A stretch of DNA of 64,000 nt, from NCBI RefSeq assembly GCF_020536995.1, contig NC_068358.1, positions 40,561,425 to 40,625,424 of the forward strand. The letters are read 5' to 3'. Positions within the stretch are counted from its first letter, which is position 1. Each line of letters opens with the position of its first letter. This DNA comes from Dreissena polymorpha. Taxonomy: Eukaryota > Mollusca > Bivalvia > Myida > Dreissenidae. Under the pieces are notes generated by a model. That model was not told the DNA's origin and ran no database searches. It worked only from the letters and a program-made list of their open reading frames with translations. This document shows, in pieces, positions 53,616 to 64,000 of this stretch. The translations under genes were made by a program, and so were the position numbers.

Positions 53616-56600
53616 TTAATTGTAGCGCGTGTATCGTGTGAAACCGGTAGCCTTGGGGACCACTATGTCTCCAAACACGACATCAGCTACCCCTCGGCTC
53701 ATGACGGGACCTCCCTGGTACTGTAGAACAACCGGCCACACCGTTCCGACCACTTTCGTACCCTGTCCACTGAACGGCTTGAACTTCTCGCGATCTAGGG
53801 TGTCTCCGAAACGAACCCATTCGAGATGCATCGGTGGATCCTGAACACAGAAGTTGCATGACAAAATCCGTTTCGAATTAGAAAGATCAAAGTATAAACA
53901 TGTCAACATTGGTATGCCCAAATCGGATCAGTTTTATTACATTGCCATAATAACTTTTTTCATAGTCCGGTTAAGAAAGCACAAATCATTTCATGACACC
54001 TTCGTGTACATGTGGAAACTTCAGGTCTGTATAGTTTTCACAGTTTCTATATCATAAATACCAAGCTTTTAGACTACGATATAATTTGCGAAAGACAAAA
54101 AGCGATTTGCAAATCCATTAATTAATCCCGATGCCTAATGTTAAAGCAAAAAAGTCACAATGATGACATTACCTGAATACACATGAGATACGTATACTCT
54201 ATTGTTTTCAAGATATATCGCCGGACACTGTCTGTGATCGTTCCACCAGTTTCAGGAGGAGTGCGCGTCATCAGCGTCATAAAAATCTGCAATACCGGAA
54301 GTTGTTTCGCATGAAGATTATATTATAGGAAACATTTATTATAGACATAAAATAACGTTTAATCATATGGTATTTTTTACGATGTGAATGTGCATTTGCT
54401 ATACTTTTTGTACAAACCGATATCACCGATATCTCTAAATTTGTTAACCATTGTGTTCCAACCATGGTATTTGCTATAATTCTGTACAGAACTGATGAAA
54501 AATTTCTGCATCGAACATCATGACAAAGACATACTAAACTTACTTGTTTGACTCCAGGTACCGATGTTCGTGCGAGACATCTTCGGTAATTCATCAAAAG
54601 CTGCAATGTTTCGTCCCTTTCGAACTTTCGAGGAGAAATACCATCAGATACCTGAAACATAGGTCGACAACTGCTGCATGATTCTGTGTGATGTCATTTT
54701 TTTCTATTACTGTTATGTTATATGCAATGTCAAGGCCTGACCTGGTGATATATTTGTTTATCCTACTTTACCCAGATTTAAACTTTGGCTTGATATTGCA
54801 AATATAAGGATCATTACCAAGTTGCATAAAGATGAAGTCAAAAATGAGGCCTGTAGAGTGGAAATATGTTTTGATTTTGTATGATGTGCCTTATTGTTGG
54901 ACGCACATAACCCATATTCGAAATTTTAAGAGATATTATCAGGATAGATAATCTGCTTTAGTTGCATCAAGATTGGATAAAAGTTTCATCTAGATTAGAT
55001 TTTTAAATGTTTCTGTTAAGTCGAGCGACCTAAACGTCGACGACACACAACGCAAGAAGATCGACGCCGGACATGACCACGATACATCATCATGAACAAT
55101 TCGCGTTTAATTGTGAGCTCAAGATGATAATGCTGCTTGACTTTGTCCTTCTTTCCATGCATATATAATACCGACCCCTCATGAGCATGCGTTTATGGAT
55201 GTTTCTATGTTATTATTGAGAGTCTGTAGGTGTTGTTTTTATTAAACTTCAGCAAACGGTCTTTTAATTTGTATGGATCGCAAATTAAATCAAGCGTTTC
55301 AATATTTTTGCATACTATTTGAGTTTTTTAGTAAAGTAATTTGATGTAAATTTGCATATTTATTTGTTAATCAGTGATTGTTATAACTCACAATAGGCCT
55401 CCGCCTCTCCTTTTCCTCATAAGATGGTTTAGACATGATCCTAATGATTTCCATTTCTTTTTTCATCAGATCTTCGATCTGTTGCTCTGCCATATCCTTT
55501 GCGAACTCGAATGCGACCTATACCACATCAGTTCATACAATAAATTTGGTTCAAAAATATCTCTGGTATTCAAACAGTGCATTAAATCTTAATTTTCAGT
55601 TCAGTCGCTGTATTGAAGCGTCTATTAAATAACAGAAAATTGGTTTGTGCCCCTGATTTTGAAGATGAATAAATACCTGGCAATTAAATACAAATCGGAC
55701 ATAAATGTTGGTATATTATTTAACAAAATCCAAAAAACACATTTAAAAAAAGAGATTTAAATATTTTTAATATGCAAAATGAATGCATGTTCTACGAACA
55801 TTTATTACAAGCATTGCTTACCCATGTGACCTTTCCGAGGTACACAAGAACCTTTGCTTCTTCCGTGTTGACTTTCAATTCTTCAAAGGCTTCCTGCCAT
55901 TCATTGTCATAGATAGATCTATAATCCTCGGCCAATCGGATGGGCTTCATGTCATCAGTTAAATCACTTTTGGTGTCACTGGGTTCTGTAACCTGTGTAC
56001 CAACAAGGGCACTTAACCTAGAGTTATTCGCGGCGAAATGTTAGTATGCTCATCTTATTCATAAACATGCAGTTTACAACTGTTATAGATGGTATCTTAA
56101 TATAGTGAAGAGTAAATGCATAAAAGCACAACCAACGCAATTAACAATATCATATGATTTAATGTGAAATGAATTTATATTTGTTAAAGGCAATTTTTAT
56201 AGAAAAATATTATATTTCATGCGAGTTCTTTCGTTAAATTTATACTAATCCTTCAATTTAAACGTTAAGAAACAAACTAAATCAGATATCTGAATGATTT
56301 CTGAGATACAATTGAAGTTTGACATAGATCTCTTATACAAAAATACTAGAGAATGCCATTCACTACACTCTGCGCAGATTTTTGACTGGTTTTATATCCT
56401 AATTGATATTTATGTCAAATGGGGCCAAAAAACTAGGTCAATATGTCAACCTTTAAAAAATCTTGTCATTTTTGCTTTTACCTCGTTATCACTGTAACGC
56501 ACAAATTTTTGTCACAAGCAAACTATCTAGGCCTAGTTCGCATCAGGGACAATTGTTTACTCTAATTAGTCTAGATCACCATGTACAATAATTAAACGAA

Positions 56601-58142
56601 AAACATAGAAATGCTCGTATTGAAAGCAGCTAATTTTACTCTGTAGAATGTTGATTTCTAAGTTAAAACTTTTTTTTTAATTTCAAAAGCGGATGTTCAA
56701 AATGCAAATTTATACAGTTCAAATTGTTTGAAATGTACACACAAAAGCGCAATCGAAATGTAAAGATAACCCACTCGTTACTGTACATTGAATCTGGTAT
56801 ATGTTATTAATAAATATTTATTTTAACCGATAGTATATATAACTAATTTATATGCCATCATGGTATGTTGTTTCGTCAAATAAGTTTTAAAATAATAATT
56901 ATTAAAAGGTGACAAATAAGAAATATCGTTTAGTGCATGCAAACATTTTTATTTTTATAAAACATAACAGGCTACTTCCGGCATGCAATGGATATGTGAA
57001 ATAATTCTCAAAACAAATACTTATCATGGAACCACTATACCATGCACAAACAGGACCTAACCTAATAAAAGTCTTTTATATTTTACCTGAGTGACAGCTG
57101 GGCGACCTTTTGCTTCAGCTCAACTATCTCTTTCTCCTTTGTTTCTATTATTTTTTGAGTGCGTTCCTTGAAATTCTTTTCTTGCATGTACAAACTGGAA
57201 GTCATTCTCGGATATCTCTAAATAAATTAAACTTTGGTAACAGCGGCGTATAAATACCAATGTACGGTGTTAATACAGTTCTGTTAAATGAATTACAATA
57301 TATTGATGTACAAAGTTAACGAACAAACAAATTACATGTTAAGCTAAAGAAACAAATTTACTGAATTGAAACATTACACCGACATTGAAAAAACAAACCG
57401 TTAAACAAGTGTTTATAAAATTATTTTATTTGTGGAAATAATTAAACAAACTATACCGAAGGTCTAATAATGGTACTTTGAAGACGGCCTATTTCTCCTT
57501 GAATCTGTCTGTACTGCTTTAACGCAGCCGTTGCCTCGTCTGGCTTGACTTTAAGACCGTCCTGTAGTCGGCAAAGATACTTGAAAACCAAATCTTTATC
57601 TGAAATGCATAGCACGATGATCAAACGAAGAAGTGTATTTGTATGCAATTGAAATTACCGCTGGTTAATTATAACTTTTTTCGCCTATGCTTTCGCTTGA
57701 TAACCATGTTGTACAATATAAAGATATATTCTTTACTCAGCTTTTATCGAATGCAAAAGAATCTGACAAAAGATCATACTTATCTATGTACGATTCAATA
57801 CGATTCAATGTTATATATCATATATCCTTATTTGAATTTAGTATATTCTCTTTCTTATTTACAACGACACTGTCATGCATGCTCCGTTTACTTACAATTA
57901 ACACCGAGATTATTTTCGAAATTTTCAAACAAAACAAGCATTAACATTGTACACAATCTTAATTCCACAATGTATTTACATATAATTGGTATACACACGC
58001 ACATGCGCACATGACACGTTCTCTACATACCAGGAGTCTGCAACCTCGGACTGTTATGGACCGATACATTCGTCTCCAGATCGTCTTGGATCTTTACAGG
58101 AGTCTTCGGTTCACCGTACCGAACTATGATCGGCTTTTCCAT
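53616..58142 (-). CDS. Gene B: MIEAP-like protein, complete, 381 aa
   Basis: Eight exons join in frame: 58031-58142, 57457-57599, 57087-57217, 55831-56017, 55392-55517, 54544-54651, 54173-54286 and 53616-53840 (1146 nt, 381 residues). The start is the ATG at 58142, the only one before the first donor. Residues 1-85 are a short polar N-terminus. Residues 86-130 look like a coiled coil (KNFKERTQKIIETKEKEIV, then ELKQKVAQL). Residues 130-381 are the MIEAP C-terminal domain, with RLAEDYRSIYDNEWQEAF, MCIQDPPMHLEW, TVWPAVVLQYQGGP and SRGVAD as landmarks. The protein is shorter than vertebrate SPATA18 (about 540 residues), mainly at the N-terminus. Unlike C and D, the last conserved exon is split by an extra intron exactly after MCIQ. 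The product is inferred to act in mitochondrial turnover. Confidence 0.87.
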
Positions 58143-60439
58143 GTGCAGGTACATGATAAATAATGTTTGTTTAATCAGTTATTATTTATTTTCCATTTTT
58201 CAACACTGATTAAGTTGTATATCAATCAAAGAAACCATTTTATACACATTCGGTTATGTTAACACCTCGCAATTGAAATTCGATCAGCTTATTTTCAATG
58301 GATCATAATTGGAATGTCATAATGTTTCGGACTGAGCGTTTTTGAAACCAGAGTATGACATACTTTACATGTATTAATGGTTACTGGAATGTTGCCAATT
58401 TCCAAAAATATTTACGTAGAAGCTTTCAATGTAAGATTAAATACAAGAGGTTCATCTGTAGTTGGAAACATTATCGGCATGTTGCCTCATCGGTTATACA
58501 GAAATAAAGCTTAATTTTGCAAACGATTTATTCGTGGTTGAAAAGAGGATGAATACTATTAAATACTTTCTTACAACATACAGAAAAAGTGCGTAGGAAT
58601 TCCGGTTTCATTCATGTTTTATTCCTGTCGAACGGAAAAACGTAAAGGCTCGAGCCAGCTAAAACGTCTTTCCGCAACTAAAGGAAGAAACTGAGGTTAA
58701 TACACATTAACAGGATAGTATACACAACATCGGCTGTATTGATACAACTCTTTCCTAAATCCTTCCTTAAAATGCACGCGGAAAGATGTGACTGCATGTA
58801 TCATACTGTAAAAATCACCTCACCGTCTCCAAAACGTCTATTAGATGGAAAATGACTAGAGGCCAGCTAACTAGCGAAAGTTAATACTTTCTAAAACATT
58901 TCCTCCAAACAATATGCAATTCTACCTTAGTCAAATGATCAAGTTCTTTTTCAAGCTTTTTTTAACAACTTCTTCTAACGATATACCAGCAACTGCACTT
59001 TAAAAGCACGAGCTTATTGTCACCAGCAGAATAACACGGCTTCCCTGGCAGCTGAAGTTTCTTAAGTAACGAAATCTTTGTTGCAATATATGCTAATAGT
59101 GGGTGTAGGAATTTCACCACTGGTGTTGATATTTGTCCAATTTGATACTTGGTGAAACAGGTCATCTTTCTTTCAGTTCAGTAGATACCTTACCAGAATC
59201 AGGAACGCTCAAACAATGCTCAGTAAAGATATCACCAAAAAGTTCAGTCCTTCTGTTTGTCCAAGTCTTTGATGTTCTTCGTTATCTGGTTAGTTTATAA
59301 AATCCTCAGTTACATAGGAGCATGATGTTATTTATTGTGTTTGATAAATTCCATGAACAAAAACCACTAGAGATTTTTTGTATGAACATATGTATAACTA
59401 TGCAAGATTCAAATTTAATATATACCAAGTCGTATAATTATATGTATGTCATGAGAAGTATACTGTTTGTTTTGATGCAGCCGCTTCATGGCGTTTATGG
59501 TTGAATTGGTTTGAGTCCTTTAACATTGTAAAAACATCTTTATCTAAGGCACACACATGTTAAGCTTATTCGTGAGAGTATCTAATAGATTTTTGAATGC
59601 ATTTCATAGCACAAAACAAGACAGTAATATTGTCGAATTATTTAGGGTAAATAGTGCTACAATCTGTAACACTGACGTACAAACTATTAATTCTTGATAC
59701 CGCCCACTGGTTAGTTTTCGAACAATGGAACAAAACAAATGTTTCTATGAATTCGGTTCCATGATTCAAATATTAAGTTGTTAACTGTTCAGAATCGCGT
59801 CGAAACAGTCAACATAATAAAATAAGATTGAAAACCTAGATACCTGTATGGTACACGTCGAGTCGCTTGTAAAAAATGAAATTATTATCGTTATTGTAAA
59901 GTCGCCTGATCAAAGTTGCACTTAACCCAAGTTGAGCCTTTGAATTTGAAGTACAACAGGCCCGTACGGACACATGCAAACAGACGTACGTGTGCATATG
60001 TACTTCATCGTGCTTGTGAAAGTTGACCTTAAGTGACCCTCCCAAAAACTGAAGCTGTAGTCATTTAAACGCATTTTATAATCGGTAAATAAATAAGTGC
60101 GCTTTCTTTAATTACCTAAGACAGACATATGTTTTCACTGCTACGCACACGCATATTACCGGTATGTTCAGTTGACAAAACACTGGCCTAAATATGTGTG
60201 GATAAGATAAAACGCTGTTGATCATAAAGTTCTATGTTTATTTAAGATGCTTGAACTATGTAAATATATTTAGACAAATCAACACTGGATGTAAATGTAT
60301 ATCGAATGTCCTAGAAAAAAAACATGTGAACATGTTATCTAATAAATTTTATCTGCACAATAATATGTTGGCTATTTTTTCGCTTACGTTATTTTTAAGA
60401 AGGATTCCTAAACTGTATCCGTCGTCCACAAGGCGCAAC
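58143..60439. other. Intergenic upstream of gene B
   Basis: No gene recognised. The minus-strand frames at 58950-59290 have a coding-like feel (ELKER, then KYQIGQISTPVVKFLHPLL) but are broken and match no family I can name. Confidence 0.4.
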
Positions 60440-61030
60440 TTGGCGTGGATTTGGTAAGGATTTGGTGTGAATTTAGTGTGGATTTGGTGTGGATTTGAAT
60501 AGAATTTGGTGTAGATTTGGTGAGGATTTGGTGAGGATTTGTTGTGGATTTGGCGTGGATTTGGTGTGGATTTGGTGTGGATTTGGTGAGGATTTGGTAT
60601 GGATTTGGTGTTTATTTATTGAGGATTTGGCGAGGATTTGGTGAGGATTTCGTGTGGTTTTGGTGAGAATTTGTTGTGGATTTGGTGTGGACTTTGTGAG
60701 GATCTGGTGATGATTTGGTGTGGATTTGCTGAGGATTTGGTGTGGATTTGGTAAGGATGTGGTGTGGATTTGGTGTGGATATGGTGTGGATTTGTTGTGG
60801 ATTTGCGAAGATTTGGTGTGCATTTGGTGTGGTGTTGGTGAAGATTTGGTGTGGATTTGGTGTGGATTTGGTGTGAATTTGGTGAGGATTTGGTGTGGAT
60901 TTGGTGAGGATTTTGTGAGGATTTTGTAAGGATTTGGTAAGGATATTTTGAGGATTTGGTTAGGGTTTGGTGTGGATTTTGTGAGGATTTGATGTGGATT
61001 TTGGTGAGGAGTTGGTGTGGATTTGGTAGA
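60440..61030. repeat. 12-bp minisatellite, GGATTTGGTGTG unit, about 49 copies
   Basis: A continuous array of 12-mers varying as GGATTTGGTGAGG, GGTGTGG and GGTAAGG with few indels. The plus strand is G/T-rich and the minus strand C/A-rich. Because 12 is a multiple of three, every frame that lacks a stop in the unit stays open, which creates a 197-codon minus-strand frame (NPHQ, TKSTP repeats) that is not evidence for a gene. It lies between genes A and B. Confidence 0.95.
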
Positions 61031-61823
61031 AACTAAGATTTCATACACTCTCGACAACCCTTGCATATATTGCTAATAAACATGAAATGTTTATCAAATG
61101 CCTAAAATTTGTACATATAACACACTAATAAAAACACACAACTAAGCTCGATCTATGGGTTGATTTTACTACGAGAATAAATGGTTTTAGTTCGAATGCT
61201 CTTTACTTTATAACGACGCTTTATTCATATTTCACTAAACTTAAGCAGCATTTCTGTTGCATGTAATCGATTGTTTAACTGTTTGAGCAGCATTCAAACG
61301 ACTATATGTCAATATAATCCAATAAATGAGACATTCAACGCGATTTTGGTGCTTATATGGAGTATTATTAGAGACAGTATTTTCCACAGAAAAAAGCTGT
61401 TTAATCGTGCCGACCTTAAGAACTTGACAGCCTTATTTGAGAACAAGCGACTTTGGTCTCAACATCCTTGTGAACAATATTTAAATTTACAAAGCACAAC
61501 AATGATGTAAAATGGGGTAATTGCAAGGAAATCAATCATAAATATGTTCACTTATAATGAAACCATTTTTATTACTGATTAAGCCTTTAATTATGTACTA
61601 AACACCATAACAGCGTGCATGAAAGCGTAGTTTGGCTGCACCCAAGAAATATGATGCTTACACCTCAGAACTAATTACAAAACGTTGTTTTATTGCTAAA
61701 CAAGATAACATACATATCATAAACATAAATTATCTACACTTAGACCTAAAATGATGTATTAAGAAAATTATGTAATATCTTATTCATAATAACAAAAAGG
61801 TCGTTTTGCTAATAATCCCTTCA
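61031..61823. other. Downstream of gene A
   Basis: AT-rich 3' flank. The plus-strand frame at 61271-61510 shows no recognisable domain. Confidence 0.4.
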
Positions 61824-63953
61824 CTATTTTACAACACAAACTCCTCTTTCTGCTAAGGCGCCCTCCCTATGCAAAAATAACGCTGGCCACACCGTGTGGA
61901 TGACTGTAGCTCCTTTTTTCGAATACGCAGTAAACCAATCTCTATTCATTAGTTGCCCTCCTCGTGGAAACAGTTGTGCCATGGGAGGTTCTTGCAACGC
62001 CATTAGCCAGTTTACTTCTATAAGTTTTTGAATGTATGGTCGAACTGATTTCGGAGTTACTCTAAGAGAAGTATTTCGCGCTATTACGTCCCGTTGGGCA
62101 AGTTGCTCAAATATCTGCAGTTATATTCATTACAATTAAGAACATCTTTAAAATAAGCATAACCATACTCAAAAGCAGCAGTAACATAAGTATCATTAAC
62201 AAAAAGGACCATAACAATTATATCTATAGTATCAACTGAATAAGCTACCTATCACATTTCAAAACAGTTAATTACAAATATAGTTTACATTCGCGTACAT
62301 TGAAAGAAATGTTACTTCCAACGCGCGTATTTTGCAATAACAATAACATACAAACGACAAAAGCATAAACGTACATCAACTAATCCAGGAATAGGCACAC
62401 GACCCATGGCTTTCCGGTATTCTCGTAGAAATTTTCTAGTTACAGCAAATCCGTCTTTATCGATTATAGACTTAGATTTTGCAGTCTGAAAAAATACATG
62501 GACTAATCAGTCAAGATGTGCTCATCCAATATTCAACAAAAAGATTGACATTTAAACGTATTTTGTTCATGCAGACAAGGCTGATATGAAAATATTAACG
62601 TAACAAAGAACTTATTGAATGAAATATTTTTGACCATGAGCCATACATTACTTAGTTTTGTAATTTAGCGGCATAATGCTTCATATCGGAATATCAAATT
62701 TATTTTTAATTCTGTACTCGTACTGCAATTATTTTTATACCTAAAACTAAAATGTGTGTGTTAGTGTTTTGTTTAAAAAGGAACACTTACATGAACGTCT
62801 CTTGTCTGCGTTGCATATTTGGGCTGAACCAACACGTCCGTAAGATGAGCATGAGCCTTCTTGATATCTTCAAATTGTTGCTTTTCTTCGGTTTGACAAA
62901 AGTTATAAGCCTCCTGAATTAAAACAGTAATGCACAAGGCTTCTATCAAGCATGACTTTAAAGTTGGTAAATTACAATTAAAAAAATTACTGATCCATTG
63001 CTAAAAGAAAATTACAGTTTTACTAGACTGCTGTCTTTATTCGATGTATTTTCAGTCCCTTACGTCTACACGTGAACAACGTATTCAAGATTATTGATAA
63101 TGAATATATTTTTTTTTTTAATTTCCCACCTTTGCAAGAGTAGCTAATAAATCTGTTATAGCATCTTCCTCGAACTTGTAATGCTTGTCAAGGTCGTGAA
63201 AGGCGCTTCGCCACTCATTTTCGTGTATTGCTCGGAATTCGTCGACAAGTTTGTCTGGTTCAGGGAACGCCGCCAGAGTAACTGTTGGTCCCTTCGAAGC
63301 ATCATCAGGATTTGAACTGACATTAGTAGCCCTGTAATAATGAGCACGTGTGTTTTTATATATTCAATGTATTTATAAATGGCAAAAAATAAATTCAATA
63401 TATGAAAGCTTCTTACAGAACTTCTCTTCCTTAATTCTTAGTGTGAAAAGGTATTTATGTACAAACACATTTATACAAGTATATAAATTAGTGAAAGCCT
63501 ATACCTCGTCTCAAGTGTAACCTTTAGCTGAGCGTTTTGAAATCTAAGGCGAGCAAGCTCACTGTCTTTATCTTTCTCTCCCGCTTCTTTTGGTGGTGTT
63601 TTGTTATCCGGTTTAATTGATTCTCGACGAGGTAGAGTTTTTGGTGGTGTTTTGTTATCCGGTTTAATTGACTCTCGTCGAGGTAGGACTTTCTGCGGTC
63701 TGGGACTCTTCAAAGATGTTGTAGAAGCCGATTGTTTGCTAACACTTTCTTTGTCAGTCTTTTGTGTCTTTTGAGGCGGTTCTGTGGGTCCATTTAAAAT
63801 CTTTGGACCATTTACCTCTTTTAGCGGTTTCTTTGCTGCCGGACTTGGTTGTTTTATGTTATTTGTATTCCCATTTGTTGTTGGTTTTGAAGGTAAACTG
63901 CTTTTCCTAGAACCATTTGTGACGACACTTGTGTTTTTGCCTTTAGAGGATAC
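61824..63953 (-). CDS. Gene A: MIEAP-like protein, 3' part (5' end beyond window)
   Basis: Five exons read on the minus strand: 63505-63953, 63130-63331, 62791-62913, 62375-62485 and 61824-62114. All junctions are GT-AG and the frame is kept, giving 391 visible residues before the stop. The first visible exon starts at a clear acceptor, so upstream exons lie off the window. That exon is low-complexity (Ser, Lys, Pro, Thr) and contains two identical-core 17-residue repeats (LPRRESIKPDNKTPPK). It ends in a short helical stretch (ELARLRFQNAQLK). The next four exons form the MIEAP C-terminal domain: an F-x-x-I-H-E-N-E-W-R-S-A-F helix, a 41-codon helical exon, a 37-codon exon, and a last exon with ALQEPPM, YSKKGA and TVWPALFL. 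MIEAP (SPATA18) proteins act in mitochondrial quality control in vertebrates; the role here is inferred from the domain only. Gene B follows about 3.7 kb downstream on the same strand. Confidence 0.85.
63588..63689 (-). repeat. 51-bp in-frame tandem duplication in gene A
   Basis: Two copies encoding (V/T)LPRRESIKPDNKTPPK are adjacent with only a few differences. They lie in the disordered, basic N-terminal part just before the MIEAP domain. Confidence 0.9.
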
Positions 63954-64000
63954 CTGTATAAAAGAAATTAACCGTTAAGGGTTATCTAAAGAGCATCAAT

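Noticed and set aside
58950-59290. Possible decayed transposon protein on the minus strand
   Set aside because: Frames are broken and no diagnostic motif could be seen.
60473-61066. 197-codon minus-strand open frame with NPHQ/TKSTP repeats
   Set aside because: It is produced by the 12-bp minisatellite, whose length is a multiple of three; it has no domain, no splice context and similar openness on the plus strand.

Overview
The window looks like nuclear DNA of a bivalve mollusc. It is AT-rich and intron-rich, with one gene every 3-6 kb. It is full of short interspersed elements of the kind that crowd bivalve genomes: AGGTCA-rich arrays, the GCGAAAATGGGTCTTATG inverted-repeat element, tRNA-like SINEs and small TIR elements. 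A dreissenid-like mussel would fit, but the genus is not proven from sequence alone.

The main content is a tandem array on the minus strand of paralogues encoding the C-terminal domain of the mitochondria-eating protein (MIEAP/SPATA18). From high to low coordinates these are: gene A (61824-63953, 5' end off the window), gene B (53616-58142, 381 aa), gene C (46201-50912, about 543 aa, near the length of vertebrate SPATA18), gene D (40607-44844, 413 aa), gene E (34762-39787, 340 aa), orphan and truncated copy G (32498-32704 plus 22457-22882), gene F (7391-12142, last exon remodelled by a fold-back element, no first exon found) and pseudogene H (1434-6440, last exon split by a 4.4 kb insertion). 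In genes B to E the proposed exons join in frame from start to stop with GT-AG introns. Exon phases are shared between paralogues. Two structural classes are visible: A-D, with a 96-126 nt exon after the ELY-EW exon, and E/F, with a 45 nt exon there. Gene C carries two homologous, same-phase copies of that exon.

Between and inside these genes lie transposable elements. A four-exon Crypton-like tyrosine recombinase gene (2367-5121) sits inside a TTAA-flanked segment (1495-5917) that interrupts pseudogene H. A broken tyrosine-recombinase-type retroelement fossil with split direct repeats covers 14474-18957. There are decayed LINE pieces near 12.9 and 21.2 kb, a 684 bp TIR element with an internal tandem duplication (8378-9061), and a 380 bp long-TIR MITE (36040-36423). 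Five elements combine terminal inverted repeats with an internal tRNA-like pol III promoter. There is also a 12-bp minisatellite (60440-61030) and a long AT microsatellite.

In vertebrates MIEAP acts in mitochondrial quality control (p53-inducible removal or repair of damaged mitochondria). The array looks like a locally expanding family of such factors with diverged N-termini, not a set of genes for different steps of one pathway. No rRNA, CRISPR array or free-standing functional tRNA was recognised.
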